Shown here: piece after piece, positions 56,090-64,000 of the stretch
How the letters are laid out: each line of letters starts with the position of its first letter
Position numbering within the stretch: the stretch's first letter is position 1
Source of the DNA: an uncultured Psychrobacter sp.
GTDB taxonomy: Bacteria; Pseudomonadota; Gammaproteobacteria; Pseudomonadales; Moraxellaceae
Direction: 5' to 3'
NCBI RefSeq assembly: GCF_947500265.1
Contig: NZ_CANMRN010000004.1
Coordinates: 1-64,000, forward strand
Length of the DNA: 64,000 nucleotides
Translations under genes and position numbers: made by a program
The notes under the pieces: generated by a model
The model's database searches: none
Seen by the model: only the letters and a program-made list of their open reading frames with translations
What the model was told of the DNA's origin: nothing

Positions 56090-56929
56090 TCAGTCTTTGA
56101 TATAGATCAAATCCCAGACGCCATGCCCACGATCGAGGCCACGACGCTCAAACTTAGTCATTGGACGAAAGTCAGGACGCTCAGTGAAATTACCTGTACC
56201 TGCTTTGTTGGTCAATCCAGCGAAACCATCCAATACTTCAACCATCCAAAATGCATAATGCTCCCAGTCAGTTGCTGTATGGAACCAGCCGCCTTGTTTT
56301 AAGCTGCGTGTAACGATGGTCATACGTTCAGGACTGACAAAACGACGCTTATAGTGACGCTTCTTTTGCCATGGGTCAGGGAAGTATAGCTGAATACGGT
56401 CGATATGGTTTTCTGGTAGCTGCTTGAGCAATTGAATGGCATCACCATTGATGATTTTTACGTTGTTTAAATCTTGGGTGCCTGCCATATACGCACATTT
56501 ACCAATACCAGGCTCATGTACTTCTACACCGACAAAATTACGAGTAGGGTCAGCGGCCGCCATTTCAATAAACGAATCACCCAAGCCAAAACCAATCTCT
56601 ACCGTAAGCGGCGCATCTGGACCGTTAGGGCTATCAGCGAATAACGTACGTAGGTTGTCAATACCGGTAAGATCGCCATCACCAAAACTGTTGTTGACCA
56701 AATACTCAGAAAATTCTGGAGCAGTTAGTGCAAGCTCGGCGTTTTTGTTCATGTGCGTACGGCGCTTCATAAACGTATTGACGATGCGGATATGCTTGTC
56801 AGAGGTCGGTTCTACCTCTTGGTTGGTGCTGTTATCGATATCGATAGGCTCGCTTGTGCTATTAAGGGTTTGCTCATCAGTAGTATTGGTACTATTGACG
56901 TTGTCATTGATATCAGAATGTTGACTCAT
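56090..56929 (-). CDS. trmB: tRNA (guanine-N7-)-methyltransferase TrmB
   Basis: Forms m7G46 in tRNAs. 279 residues; the first 45 are a Ser/Thr/Asn/Asp-rich extension. The SAM site is [30 protein letters not shown] is the tRNA-binding and catalytic block, and [20 protein letters not shown] closes the family signature. Start at ATG 56929. It stands alone, divergent from a membrane protein gene, with a terminator facing the recA region. Confidence 0.95.
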   Translation of the reverse strand: MSQHSDINDNVNSTNTTDEQTLNSTSEPIDIDNSTNQEVEPTSDKHIRIVNTFMKRRTHMNKNAELALTAPEFSEYLVNNSFGDGDLTGIDNLRTLFADSPNGPDAPLTVEIGFGLGDSFIEMAAADPTRNFVGVEVHEPGIGKCAYMAGTQDLNNVKIINGDAIQLLKQLPENHIDRIQLYFPDPWQKKRHYKRRFVSPERMTIVTRSLKQGGWFHTATDWEHYAFWMVEVLDGFAGLTNKAGTGNFTERPDFRPMTKFERRGLDRGHGVWDLIYIKD

Positions 56930-57130
56930 AGGATTCGTAAGGCTTAATTAGGTGGGTGATGTTTGCTTATTATAAGTTAAATCCATACAACTGTGAACGG
57001 ACAATCCTATTTTCGCGTATTTGCTGGTCGGTGCTGTGGTTTCTCTATGTTACACACGGGTTTTAGCGTTATCATATAATGGTATTTTTCAAATGCTTTT
57101 TCTAAGAGTCAGTAAGTAGAGCGTGTTGCC

Positions 57131-58060
57131 ATGTTATTTATCGAGACCGATTCACCGCCACCATTTTATCAAGAGTCGTTAACACCTACTAAACGTAAGC
57201 AGTTAGACAAGTGGTTCATCGGTAATCGTACCCAGCGTTATTATCTCAAACGTTTTGAGCAGTTTGATCAGCAAGGTTATCTGTCACCAAAATGGCATTG
57301 GGCTGCGTTTTTTATCACCTTTCCGTGGCTGCTATATCGCAAGCGCTATATGGATGCGATTGTCTATAGTGTCGCAGGGTGGTCTTTTATCCAGCTAAAT
57401 GTGGCACTGGTGCTAGTTGCCTTTGAGTTTGTAGCGATGTCCTATGTACCAGATGCTTATCAGATGGCAACACGTATCGGTATTGCTGCCGTTATTTGGC
57501 TGTTTTGGTCGTTTATGGTGGCACGCTGGACTGATGCGTATTACTACCGTATGGCAAGGCGTGAGATCGCTGATGCGATAAATGATCATCCGCGAGATGA
57601 GTCAGCACAGAAGGCACATCTGAAAAGAGAAGGTGGCGTTAGCTTGTTCGGACTGGCATTAGGGTTTGGTTTTTTTGCGTTTTCGCTATTGGTAATTAAG
57701 GTGCAGTTTTTACCGATTATTGCCAAGCCAAAAGCAAACGAAGTGTTGTTTGATGCTTATGATATTGCAAAGAATGCCCAAAATCGAGTGGCGTTGATTT
57801 ATCAACAGACAGGGCAGTGCCCAGTAAATTTGCCACTTAGTACCGAGCAGCAGCAAATACGCATGCATGTCGATACTCAGGCTGCTGGTGTGCCAGAAAC
57901 TGACTGTGCGGTAGTGGCAACGATTCAGAACGTGACGTTTCCAATACGCTACTTAAACGAGCAGACGCTGGTCTTTTATCATATACCAGATAGTGATAAC
58001 TGGGATTGCACCAGCTCACTGAATAAAAAACAAACCCCTAAAAACTGCATAGCTGATTAG
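57131..58060 (+). CDS. DUF2628-type membrane protein with pilin-like C-terminal segment
   Basis: 309 residues. Residues about 35-60 (RYYLKRFEQFDQQGYLSPKW then WAAFFITFPWLLYRKRYMDA) fit DUF2628, followed by hydrophobic helices at about 78-97 and 112-132. A further helix at about 170-190 leads to a soluble tail that begins LFDAYDIAKNAQNRVALIYQQTGQCPVN, which resembles the region after the N-terminal helix of type IV pilins, with Cys residues possibly paired. Function unknown. It is convergent with the antiporter gene. Confidence 0.65.
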   Translation: MLFIETDSPPPFYQESLTPTKRKQLDKWFIGNRTQRYYLKRFEQFDQQGYLSPKWHWAAFFITFPWLLYRKRYMDAIVYSVAGWSFIQLNVALVLVAFEFVAMSYVPDAYQMATRIGIAAVIWLFWSFMVARWTDAYYYRMARREIADAINDHPRDESAQKAHLKREGGVSLFGLALGFGFFAFSLLVIKVQFLPIIAKPKANEVLFDAYDIAKNAQNRVALIYQQTGQCPVNLPLSTEQQQIRMHVDTQAAGVPETDCAVVATIQNVTFPIRYLNEQTLVFYHIPDSDNWDCTSSLNKKQTPKNCIAD

Positions 58061-58118
58061 GGGCTGCACTTCACGATTGTTTGTAGATGTTGCTAGTGCT
58101 GAGAGCTGATTCTTAGAG

Positions 58119-60005
58119 CTAATGCTTAGAGTCCGTTGCAGTATCATCCTTTTCCTCAACTGGTGTTGCTTGGCTCTTTAACGCTTCATAAAAATCGGTC
58201 AAATCCATTTTACGCGCTTTACCAATATCTTCGTCAAACAAGCTTTCAAGCTCAGCCATTGCTGATTGCGCGGATTCAATCATGCTGGCTTCATCATCGT
58301 AGATAGCTTGTTGGCGTTCTATCAAGTCATCATCATAATCACGGAACGTTTTTACTGTTTCTCGCGCTTTTTCTGGTGAGATACCTAATAACTGTAGTGA
58401 TTCACGTGACATGTCCAAAGACGACAAATAAGTCTCACGCCAAATATGACGTACGCCAACTTCACGCAAACGATAATAGTGCTGACGATCTCGCGCTCTT
58501 GCTAATACAATCAGTTCAGGATAATTTTTACGTAAGTATTGAGCGGTGGTGATAGAGCGTTCTAAGTCATCGATGGCAAGAATAAACACTCGCGCTTTTT
58601 GAATACCTGCTGCTCGTAAAATCTCAGGGTTTTTCGGATCGCCATAATAGACTTGGTTACCGAATTTTCTTACAAAATCTACTCGGTTTGCGGAGCGTTC
58701 GATGGCGGTAAATTCGATATTATGCATGCGCAGTACACGGCCAATAATCTGACCGACACGGCCGAAGCCTGCAATAATGACCTGATGTTCATGATCGGGA
58801 ATGGTATCGTATTCGCGGCTCGGCTTGCTCTTGGCAAATAGCGGCTCACCCACTTTTTCTAATAACAAGAATGCCAGAGGTGTTAGCGCCATCGAGATGG
58901 TAACGACTAAGTTAAGAGTATTGGCAAGTTCGGGACGCAAGACATTTTGGGCAGTAGCGACACTGAACAAGACGAAGGCAAACTCACCACCTTGGGCTAG
59001 GGTCACACCCAATCGGATACTGGTAGGCCAGCGATTGCCTGATACTTTGGCAATACCTGCAATCACTGCAAACTTGATAAACATCAAGGCGAGGGCACAG
59101 CCAATAATAAAGATGGGCTCTGCCAAAATGAGTTTGACGTCGGTAAGCATACCGACTGACATAAAGAATAGACCTAATAGCAACCCTTTAAAAGGTTCGA
59201 TACTGGCTTCTAATTCGTGACGATACTCAGAATCAGCGAGCAACACACCTGTCAAAAATGCACCTAATGCCATTGATAGACCGATTTGACCCATCAAGAT
59301 AGACACGCCCATCACGATAAATAGCGCGACCGCTGTCAGTAGTTCTGATGCACCACTGGAAGCCACAAATTTAAAGAAGGGTCGAACCACGTAACGGCTG
59401 GCAAAAATCAGACCGGCAAAGACAGCAAATACCTTACCAAAATAAATTAAATCGTAGCTTTGCTCACGCACCCCTGATAAGAACGGAATGACTGCTAATA
59501 ATGGAATGACCGCAATATCTTGGAATAATAAGATAGTAAAAGCTTCTCGACCATGGGTGCTTGAAAGCTGCTGCTTTTCAGTCAGTATCTGTAGTACAAA
59601 CGCGGTAGAAGATAGAGCTAAACCAAAACCAACGATAAAGGCAGTATCTAGTTGTAAGGAGAAAAACTGATGTAATAGCCACATCAGTAGCGTACCAGTC
59701 AAACCGACCTGCAAACCGCCCAATACAAATATAGAGCGGCGTAATGCCCAGAGACGCGAAGGCTGGAGTTCAAGCCCGATAATAAACAGCAGCATGACCA
59801 CGCCAAACTCTGAAAAGTGCAATAGACTTTCAGCGTCGCCTGCCACATCCAAGCCACTTGGGCCCAATATGAGTCCAGTGATGAGGTAGCCTAAAACTGT
59901 TGCAATGCCGAAGCGTTTACCGAGAGGGACAAAGAGCAATGCTGCTCCCAAAAAAATAGTGGCTTGCAACATGAGATTTGGTGAGCCGGCGGCGGCAGCA
60001 AACAT
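58119..60005 (-). CDS. CPA2 cation:proton antiporter with RCK domain (KefB/KefC-like)
   Basis: 628 residues. About 12 hydrophobic helices (about 1-380) of the Na+/H+ exchanger fold, with GLELQPSRLW and LSSTAFVLQILTE blocks, are followed by an RCK_N NAD-binding domain (QVIIAGFGRVGQIIGRVL, near 408-425) and a charged tail. KefB/C are glutathione-gated potassium efflux systems against electrophiles; gshB lies 24 kb away. Whether the substrate here is K+ is not proven. No KefF/G-like partner is adjacent. Confidence 0.88.
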   Translation of the reverse strand: MFAAAAGSPNLMLQATIFLGAALLFVPLGKRFGIATVLGYLITGLILGPSGLDVAGDAESLLHFSEFGVVMLLFIIGLELQPSRLWALRRSIFVLGGLQVGLTGTLLMWLLHQFFSLQLDTAFIVGFGLALSSTAFVLQILTEKQQLSSTHGREAFTILLFQDIAVIPLLAVIPFLSGVREQSYDLIYFGKVFAVFAGLIFASRYVVRPFFKFVASSGASELLTAVALFIVMGVSILMGQIGLSMALGAFLTGVLLADSEYRHELEASIEPFKGLLLGLFFMSVGMLTDVKLILAEPIFIIGCALALMFIKFAVIAGIAKVSGNRWPTSIRLGVTLAQGGEFAFVLFSVATAQNVLRPELANTLNLVVTISMALTPLAFLLLEKVGEPLFAKSKPSREYDTIPDHEHQVIIAGFGRVGQIIGRVLRMHNIEFTAIERSANRVDFVRKFGNQVYYGDPKNPEILRAAGIQKARVFILAIDDLERSITTAQYLRKNYPELIVLARARDRQHYYRLREVGVRHIWRETYLSSLDMSRESLQLLGISPEKARETVKTFRDYDDDLIERQQAIYDDEASMIESAQSAMAELESLFDEDIGKARKMDLTDFYEALKSQATPVEEKDDTATDSKH

Positions 60006-60096
60006 CTGGGCTCCTTAAAAATTTGAATAAAATATACAATATAAAATGGACGTGACTAAAATCAGTATGACTAAAACGATATCGCGCTAGTATCGA

Positions 60097-60801
60097 TTAT
60101 TTTTTGCGATAAATTTTCCACACACCATTGTCTGCAAGCGGATTATTATAAGCATCGTTGCGGCGTTTACGCGGTGTCTGGCGACTATCTACAATCTTAA
60201 AGTCAGGCAGGGCATGTACAATAAGACCAGTACGATAAAAGCGTACTCGCTCAGGCTCTAGCATTTCGCCCTTACTATCACGACAAAAAACATAAGCACG
60301 CAGATCGATAAATTCACGGTGCGCTACCAGTCGCGCTTCCTCGTCATTTTCTAGCACTGCTGTCATGCGCTCAATTTCATCATCCGTATATTGACCACAT
60401 TTATCAGTCAGGGCGCCTACTGATCCAAAGCTTTTAGATTCTTTAGCGCGTGTCTTAGTTAAATGTAGACGCTGAACGTGATAGATGAATTGTGGTATTT
60501 CAAGGCTGGCAGGGAGCGGTAGATAGTCAGGTGGCATATTGGCTGCTGGATAAAAGTCCTTTGCACGCTCAAGTAGATTTTGCCAACGTTGCTGATAGGT
60601 TTGGACTTCGGCTAAGTTGCCTTCATAAATAGGCATATCACGGATTTGGCGCAAAATATCAGGTGGAAACTGTTCATTACGAAAGTTTGCAATGTCTTCT
60701 TGCAGCGTTGATAACAAAACTTTGGCGTGTTTTTTGCCATCTTTTGATGCAGGATCATCGATATAGTCTGGGGCGACAAAGGGTGCTGAGCGTCTAGACA
60801 T
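60097..60801 (-). CDS. Unknown soluble protein
   Basis: 234 residues with no family that I recognise. It is cytosolic, Arg/Asp/Glu/Lys rich, without signal peptide or membrane helix. Visible blocks: FVAPDYIDDPASKDGKKH at the N-terminus, RQIRDMPIYEGNLAEV, an acidic helix TDDEIERMTAVLENDEEA, and the conserved-looking VRFYRTGLIVHALPDFKIVD near the end, then a basic tail with RKRRND. It stands between the antiporter and CDF genes on the same strand; a palindrome lies 80 bp upstream. Confidence 0.7.
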   Translation of the reverse strand: MSRRSAPFVAPDYIDDPASKDGKKHAKVLLSTLQEDIANFRNEQFPPDILRQIRDMPIYEGNLAEVQTYQQRWQNLLERAKDFYPAANMPPDYLPLPASLEIPQFIYHVQRLHLTKTRAKESKSFGSVGALTDKCGQYTDDEIERMTAVLENDEEARLVAHREFIDLRAYVFCRDSKGEMLEPERVRFYRTGLIVHALPDFKIVDSRQTPRKRRNDAYNNPLADNGVWKIYRKK

Positions 60802-61108
60802 AGTGTTGTATCATCAATAGATAGAGTGAAAATACCAAAAAGTATGATTATAAAAATTAACTGGGGTGCTAAACAAAACTTTATAATAGTTATTATAACC
60901 ACATAAGCCGATTCGGACTTAAGTTTTTTAAATTGAATAAAGCAAAATTTTGTCGTAAACCACGACTGCTTTAATGTGATCTAGATTCTAGTTCTAATTC
61001 TACGTAACTTTTAGTATGAGCCAGCATCAGATGCCTATACTTGTATTTGCTAAGTTATAATTCGAATTACTGATCTCTTTATTCAATCATTGAGCTGAAA
61101 ATGTATCA
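60802..61108. other. 307-bp region upstream of the unknown gene
   Basis: AT-rich without coding potential. An 18-bp palindrome, TTATAATA-GT-TATTATAA (60881-60898), is the only structure I would mark; it may be an operator of the gene that starts at 60801. No clear CDF terminator is visible. Confidence 0.4.
60881..60898. promoter_or_regulatory. 18-bp palindrome, possible operator
   Basis: TTATAATA and TATTATAA form a perfect 8-bp inverted repeat around GT, about 80 bp upstream of the unknown gene's ATG on the minus strand. Confidence 0.3.
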
Positions 61109-62296
61109 TCAATGATTATGACCAATATGACTATTACCATCAGGTAGCTGTCCCGAAATATCACAGACCAATGCATCGCTATGTGAGATATTCTGCGGGT
61201 GAGACGAGCTTTCGACCTGAATAGTAGCATGGTGAATACCAAGCTCCAGCAGTCTTTGCTCGAGACTGGCAATTAGAATATTTGATTCATGGATACTCAT
61301 CTCACCATCCACTACTACGTGACAAGAGAGTGCATTAAGTCCGCTAGTAATACTCCAAACATGTAGGTCATGTACCTTTTGTACTTGAGAGTCTTCGAGT
61401 AATTTTTGCTCCACATCGACTAGCGATATATTGGCAGGCGTCCCTTCCATTAATATATGCACAGAATCACGTACGACGCGGTAGCCACTGATTAAAATAA
61501 GTACAGCAACGATTACTGATGCCACTGCGTCTGCCCATACCCAACCAAAACCCATCATGAGCAGTGCAGCGATAATCGCAGCCACTGACCCTAACAAATC
61601 GCTCAATACGTGCAAATAGGCGCTTTGCATATTGAGGTTAACGGGTTCTGCATTATTAGGTTTCTGCTCTGTGACCTTGGCATCATCCGTACCATGACTA
61701 TGATTATGGCCGTGTGACTCGCCACCTTGACTACCTCGGTGCATTAGCCAAGCGACCAGAATATTAATCAGCATACCGATAGTCGCCACGATAAGCATGC
61801 CTTGGGTCGCAATTTCTGGCGGTGAGTTAAAGCGTTTAATCGCTTCATAAAAAATCATCAAAGCGATTATGACAAGTGTTGCACCATTTACCGTAGCAAC
61901 TAATATCTCAAAGCGCTTGTAGCCGAAAGTTTTCTGGTGGGTGGCTGCTTTTTCGCCAATTTTAAATGCGACCAAAGTGGCGCCAAGCGCTATCGCATCG
62001 CTTAACATATGCCCTGCATCAGATAGCAAGGCTAAACTACCGGTAAGCCAACCACCAATGGCTTCGATAAACATATAACCAGTAATGATAATAAAGCTGA
62101 ACAGCAAGGTACGCTGATAGCCTTTGGTATCTCGTGCTGTGGTTGTTTGTTCTAGATGCTCATCATGATCGTGATGGCCTTGATTTTCTTGAGTGTAGTT
62201 ATTTTCTTCATCTTCGCGAACGTACTTAGGCACATCCGTATTATCATGCTGTTGGCTATGATTGTGCTCGTCAGAGTTTGGATTATTTGGATTCAT
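61109..62296 (-). CDS. Cation diffusion facilitator with His-rich tails (CzcD/ZitB-like)
   Basis: About 395 residues from ATG 62296 (a TTG four codons earlier is also in frame). Six helices of the CDF family; the metal-site motif HMLSDAIALGATL (HxxxD) in helix 2 and AYLHVLSDLLGS (HxxxD) in helix 5 fit zinc exporters. Three His-rich tracts, near residues 10-20, 40-50 and GESHGHNHSHG in the loop between helices 4 and 5, plus a HIGHNH tail, may buffer metal. Substrate: Zn most likely, possibly Co or Cd. It follows priA on the same strand. Confidence 0.92.
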   Translation of the reverse strand: MNPNNPNSDEHNHSQQHDNTDVPKYVREDEENNYTQENQGHHDHDEHLEQTTTARDTKGYQRTLLFSFIIITGYMFIEAIGGWLTGSLALLSDAGHMLSDAIALGATLVAFKIGEKAATHQKTFGYKRFEILVATVNGATLVIIALMIFYEAIKRFNSPPEIATQGMLIVATIGMLINILVAWLMHRGSQGGESHGHNHSHGTDDAKVTEQKPNNAEPVNLNMQSAYLHVLSDLLGSVAAIIAALLMMGFGWVWADAVASVIVAVLILISGYRVVRDSVHILMEGTPANISLVDVEQKLLEDSQVQKVHDLHVWSITSGLNALSCHVVVDGEMSIHESNILIASLEQRLLELGIHHATIQVESSSHPQNISHSDALVCDISGQLPDGNSHIGHNH

Positions 62297-62513
62297 AATA
62301 ATACTCAAATTCGCTGATAGTTGCGTTCGATAGATGGTGCTTACTGATAAGTGATGCTTGCTATGGGTAAAGTAGGCATAGAGCCTTTATCGCATACCAT
62401 TTGATAGTTATAAATTTAACATAGCCAAGCATGAGAAGCTGTAACGACGAAGTAAACATAATGAGAGGAGAAGCAGAAAGATATGCACCCATTTGTTGAG
62501 AGCTGAATGAGAA

Positions 62514-64000
62514 TTACCAACCGACAGGATCAATGTCCAAAGTAAGCTTAAGGTATTTAGCGCTTGGTAGGGCAAGCACTGGCTGCCACCACTGTCCTAA
62601 CACATGGTGCAATTGACGACGGTCTTTAGCCAGTAGCAAAAGCTGTGCATGGTAGCGGCTGTTCTTTTTACTCATGGGCGCATCAATAGGACCGAGAACA
62701 GCGAGGTTATGAGCATTAGGCAAATGCGCAATAGCATCCTTGAGCGCTTGAGTAGTAGCTACCAATGTTTTGCCTTCACAGCGTATCAATGCCGCATGTC
62801 GATGAGGAGGCAAGCCCATCATTTGACGCTCTTGCAATAACTCGCGCGCGAATGACAAGTAGCCGTCTTTGACCAGTTTTAATAGTAACTCGTTATCAGG
62901 TTGCAACGTTTGAATCAATACGCGGCCAGCTTTGTCACCTCGACCAGCACGGCCAGCCACCTGAATCATGAGCTGTGCGGTATGCTCTGGTGAGCGAAAG
63001 TCTGCTGATAAAAATCCGCGATCGGCATTGGGTAAGCAAACCAACGTAACGTTGGGGAAGTGATGACCTTTGGCAACCATCTGTGTACCGACCAATATGG
63101 CAGGGTTGCCTTTATTAATTTGCTCATAAATGTTTTCCCAGCTGTCTTTACGTCTTGTGGTATCACGGTCTATTTGAATAATTGGATAGAGCTCTTTGCT
63201 GGTTTGGGGATTAGCAAAGATTGCGTGTAGATTTTCGCTGAGCCTTGTCGTTCCCATACCTTTGGCATCCAGATTTTGACTGCCACAATCAGGGCATACG
63301 GTAGGGATATAGGCTTGCCAATCGCAATGATGGCATTTTAAGTGAGAGTTGCTTGAATAACTGTTTCGCTGGGATTGGCTATTGTAGTGAACGGTCAGGT
63401 GAGCGTCACAGCGCGGACAATCAGCTTGCCAGCCACAAGCTTCACACAATAGAACAGGCGCATAGCCACGACGATTTAAAAATATCAATACCTGATCACC
63501 GGCTTCTAGCGTTTGCCGTATCGCCCCGATCATGGCATCCGTCAGCCCTGTATCATAGCGCGCACCATCATCTTGAGCCTGTTGATGGGTACTTTGCAAG
63601 CGAGCATCGATCAGCTGCATGGTTGCAGGCTTGGCATTACCTGGACGAGTAAGCAGTTGGTATTCTGATAGTTTGCCATCATCGACCAATTTTAAATGCT
63701 CAAGAGAAGGTGTGGCAGTACCAAGTATCACTGGGATTTTGTACTGCAAACCTCGATAGAGAGCGACATCAGCGGCATGATAACGTAACGTGTCTTGTTG
63801 CTTATACGAGCCATCATGCGCCTCATCAACAACAATCAAGCCTAAGTCTGCAAACGGATATAACACAGCTGAACGTGTACCGATCACGATTTGTGCATGA
63901 CCCGTGCGACAGTCTTGCCAACCTTGTAAGCGATGAGTATTGGTCATGCCAGAGTGCAATAGCACAATGTGGGCTGCGAACCGACTGGCAAATCTTGCCC
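62514..64000 (-). CDS. priA: Primosomal helicase PriA (5' part beyond the window)
   Basis: The replication-restart helicase PriA; about 495 C-terminal residues are in the window, and the frame runs open to the last base, so the true start lies to the right. Seen: IVIGTRSAVLYPFADLGLIVVDEAHDGSYKQQ with the DEAH box, zinc-binding cysteine pairs in LLCEACGWQADCPRCDAHL and CHHCDWQAYIPTVCPDCG, helicase motif QVAGRAGRGDKAGR, and the C-terminal domain. The DNA-binding N-domain and Walker A are outside. Confidence 0.96.
   Translation of the reverse strand, partial: ARFASRFAAHIVLLHSGMTNTHRLQGWQDCRTGHAQIVIGTRSAVLYPFADLGLIVVDEAHDGSYKQQDTLRYHAADVALYRGLQYKIPVILGTATPSLEHLKLVDDGKLSEYQLLTRPGNAKPATMQLIDARLQSTHQQAQDDGARYDTGLTDAMIGAIRQTLEAGDQVLIFLNRRGYAPVLLCEACGWQADCPRCDAHLTVHYNSQSQRNSYSSNSHLKCHHCDWQAYIPTVCPDCGSQNLDAKGMGTTRLSENLHAIFANPQTSKELYPIIQIDRDTTRRKDSWENIYEQINKGNPAILVGTQMVAKGHHFPNVTLVCLPNADRGFLSADFRSPEHTAQLMIQVAGRAGRGDKAGRVLIQTLQPDNELLLKLVKDGYLSFARELLQERQMMGLPPHRHAALIRCEGKTLVATTQALKDAIAHLPNAHNLAVLGPIDAPMSKKNSRYHAQLLLLAKDRRQLHHVLGQWWQPVLALPSAKYLKLTLDIDPVGW

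Noticed and set aside
1-64000. tRNA, rRNA, CRISPR, IS or prophage elements
   Set aside because: No cloverleaf-like gene, spacer array, transposase or integrase was seen on either strand; the only tandem array is the minisatellite at 29966-30109.

Overview
The window is a piece of a gammaproteobacterial chromosome, almost certainly Psychrobacter or a close relative in Moraxellaceae. The reasons are the AT-leaning coding style, the overall look of the proteins, and conserved gene neighbourhoods: murG-murC-ddl-ftsQ-ftsA-ftsZ-lpxC, glyQ-glyS, recA-recX, rlmE-ftsH-folP and sdhE-ygfX. It is mostly core genome. I see no IS element, prophage, CRISPR array, rRNA or tRNA gene. The genus call is an inference from family knowledge; no search was run.

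Layout. 0-7 kb: a LysR regulator divergent from doxX, pirin and nitroreductase genes, then a Mpo1-like membrane protein and a nicotinamide riboside salvage pair (pnuC and a NadR-like enzyme with an altered nucleotidyltransferase motif). 7-17 kb: a PspC-domain protein, glyQS, zapA with a coiled-coil partner, a YecA-like protein, argE, a LysE exporter and miaB. 17-25 kb: a soluble lytic transglycosylase, an RNase T2-fold protein that has lost its catalytic histidines, mdh, a DUF2789 protein, ribF, a GNAT acetyltransferase and a lipoprotein. 25-34 kb: murJ, ampD, an outer-membrane DUF4105 protein whose stop codon opens a 12-copy minisatellite, an SDR protein, an unknown protein, pyrE and gshB.

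34-44 kb: the division and cell-wall cluster murG, murC, ddl, ftsQ, ftsA, ftsZ, lpxC, followed by dciA on the other strand. 44-53 kb: a CHAP hydrolase, a DOMON-like protein, yhbY, rlmE, ftsH, folP, sdhE, a YgfX-like protein and a YidB-like protein. 53-64 kb: recA with a recX that carries a 190-residue extension, a 1.06-kb gene-free region with DnaA-box-like sites beside an AT-rich block, trmB, a DUF2628 protein, a KefB/C-type antiporter, an unknown protein, a CDF metal exporter and the 3' two thirds of priA.

The dominant theme is envelope growth and division. MurG, MurC, Ddl and MurJ build and flip lipid II. FtsQ, FtsA, FtsZ and ZapA form the divisome. Slt, AmpD and the CHAP protein cut or recycle wall, LpxC commits carbon to lipid A, and FtsH typically controls LpxC level. 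Most transcription units end in clear intrinsic terminators, many of them bidirectional between convergent genes.

No obviously new multi-gene system is visible. The best leads are the catalytically altered RNase T2 homologue, the HxGQ NadR-like protein, the stop-codon minisatellite, the DnaA-box/AT-rich region next to recA, and the extended RecX.
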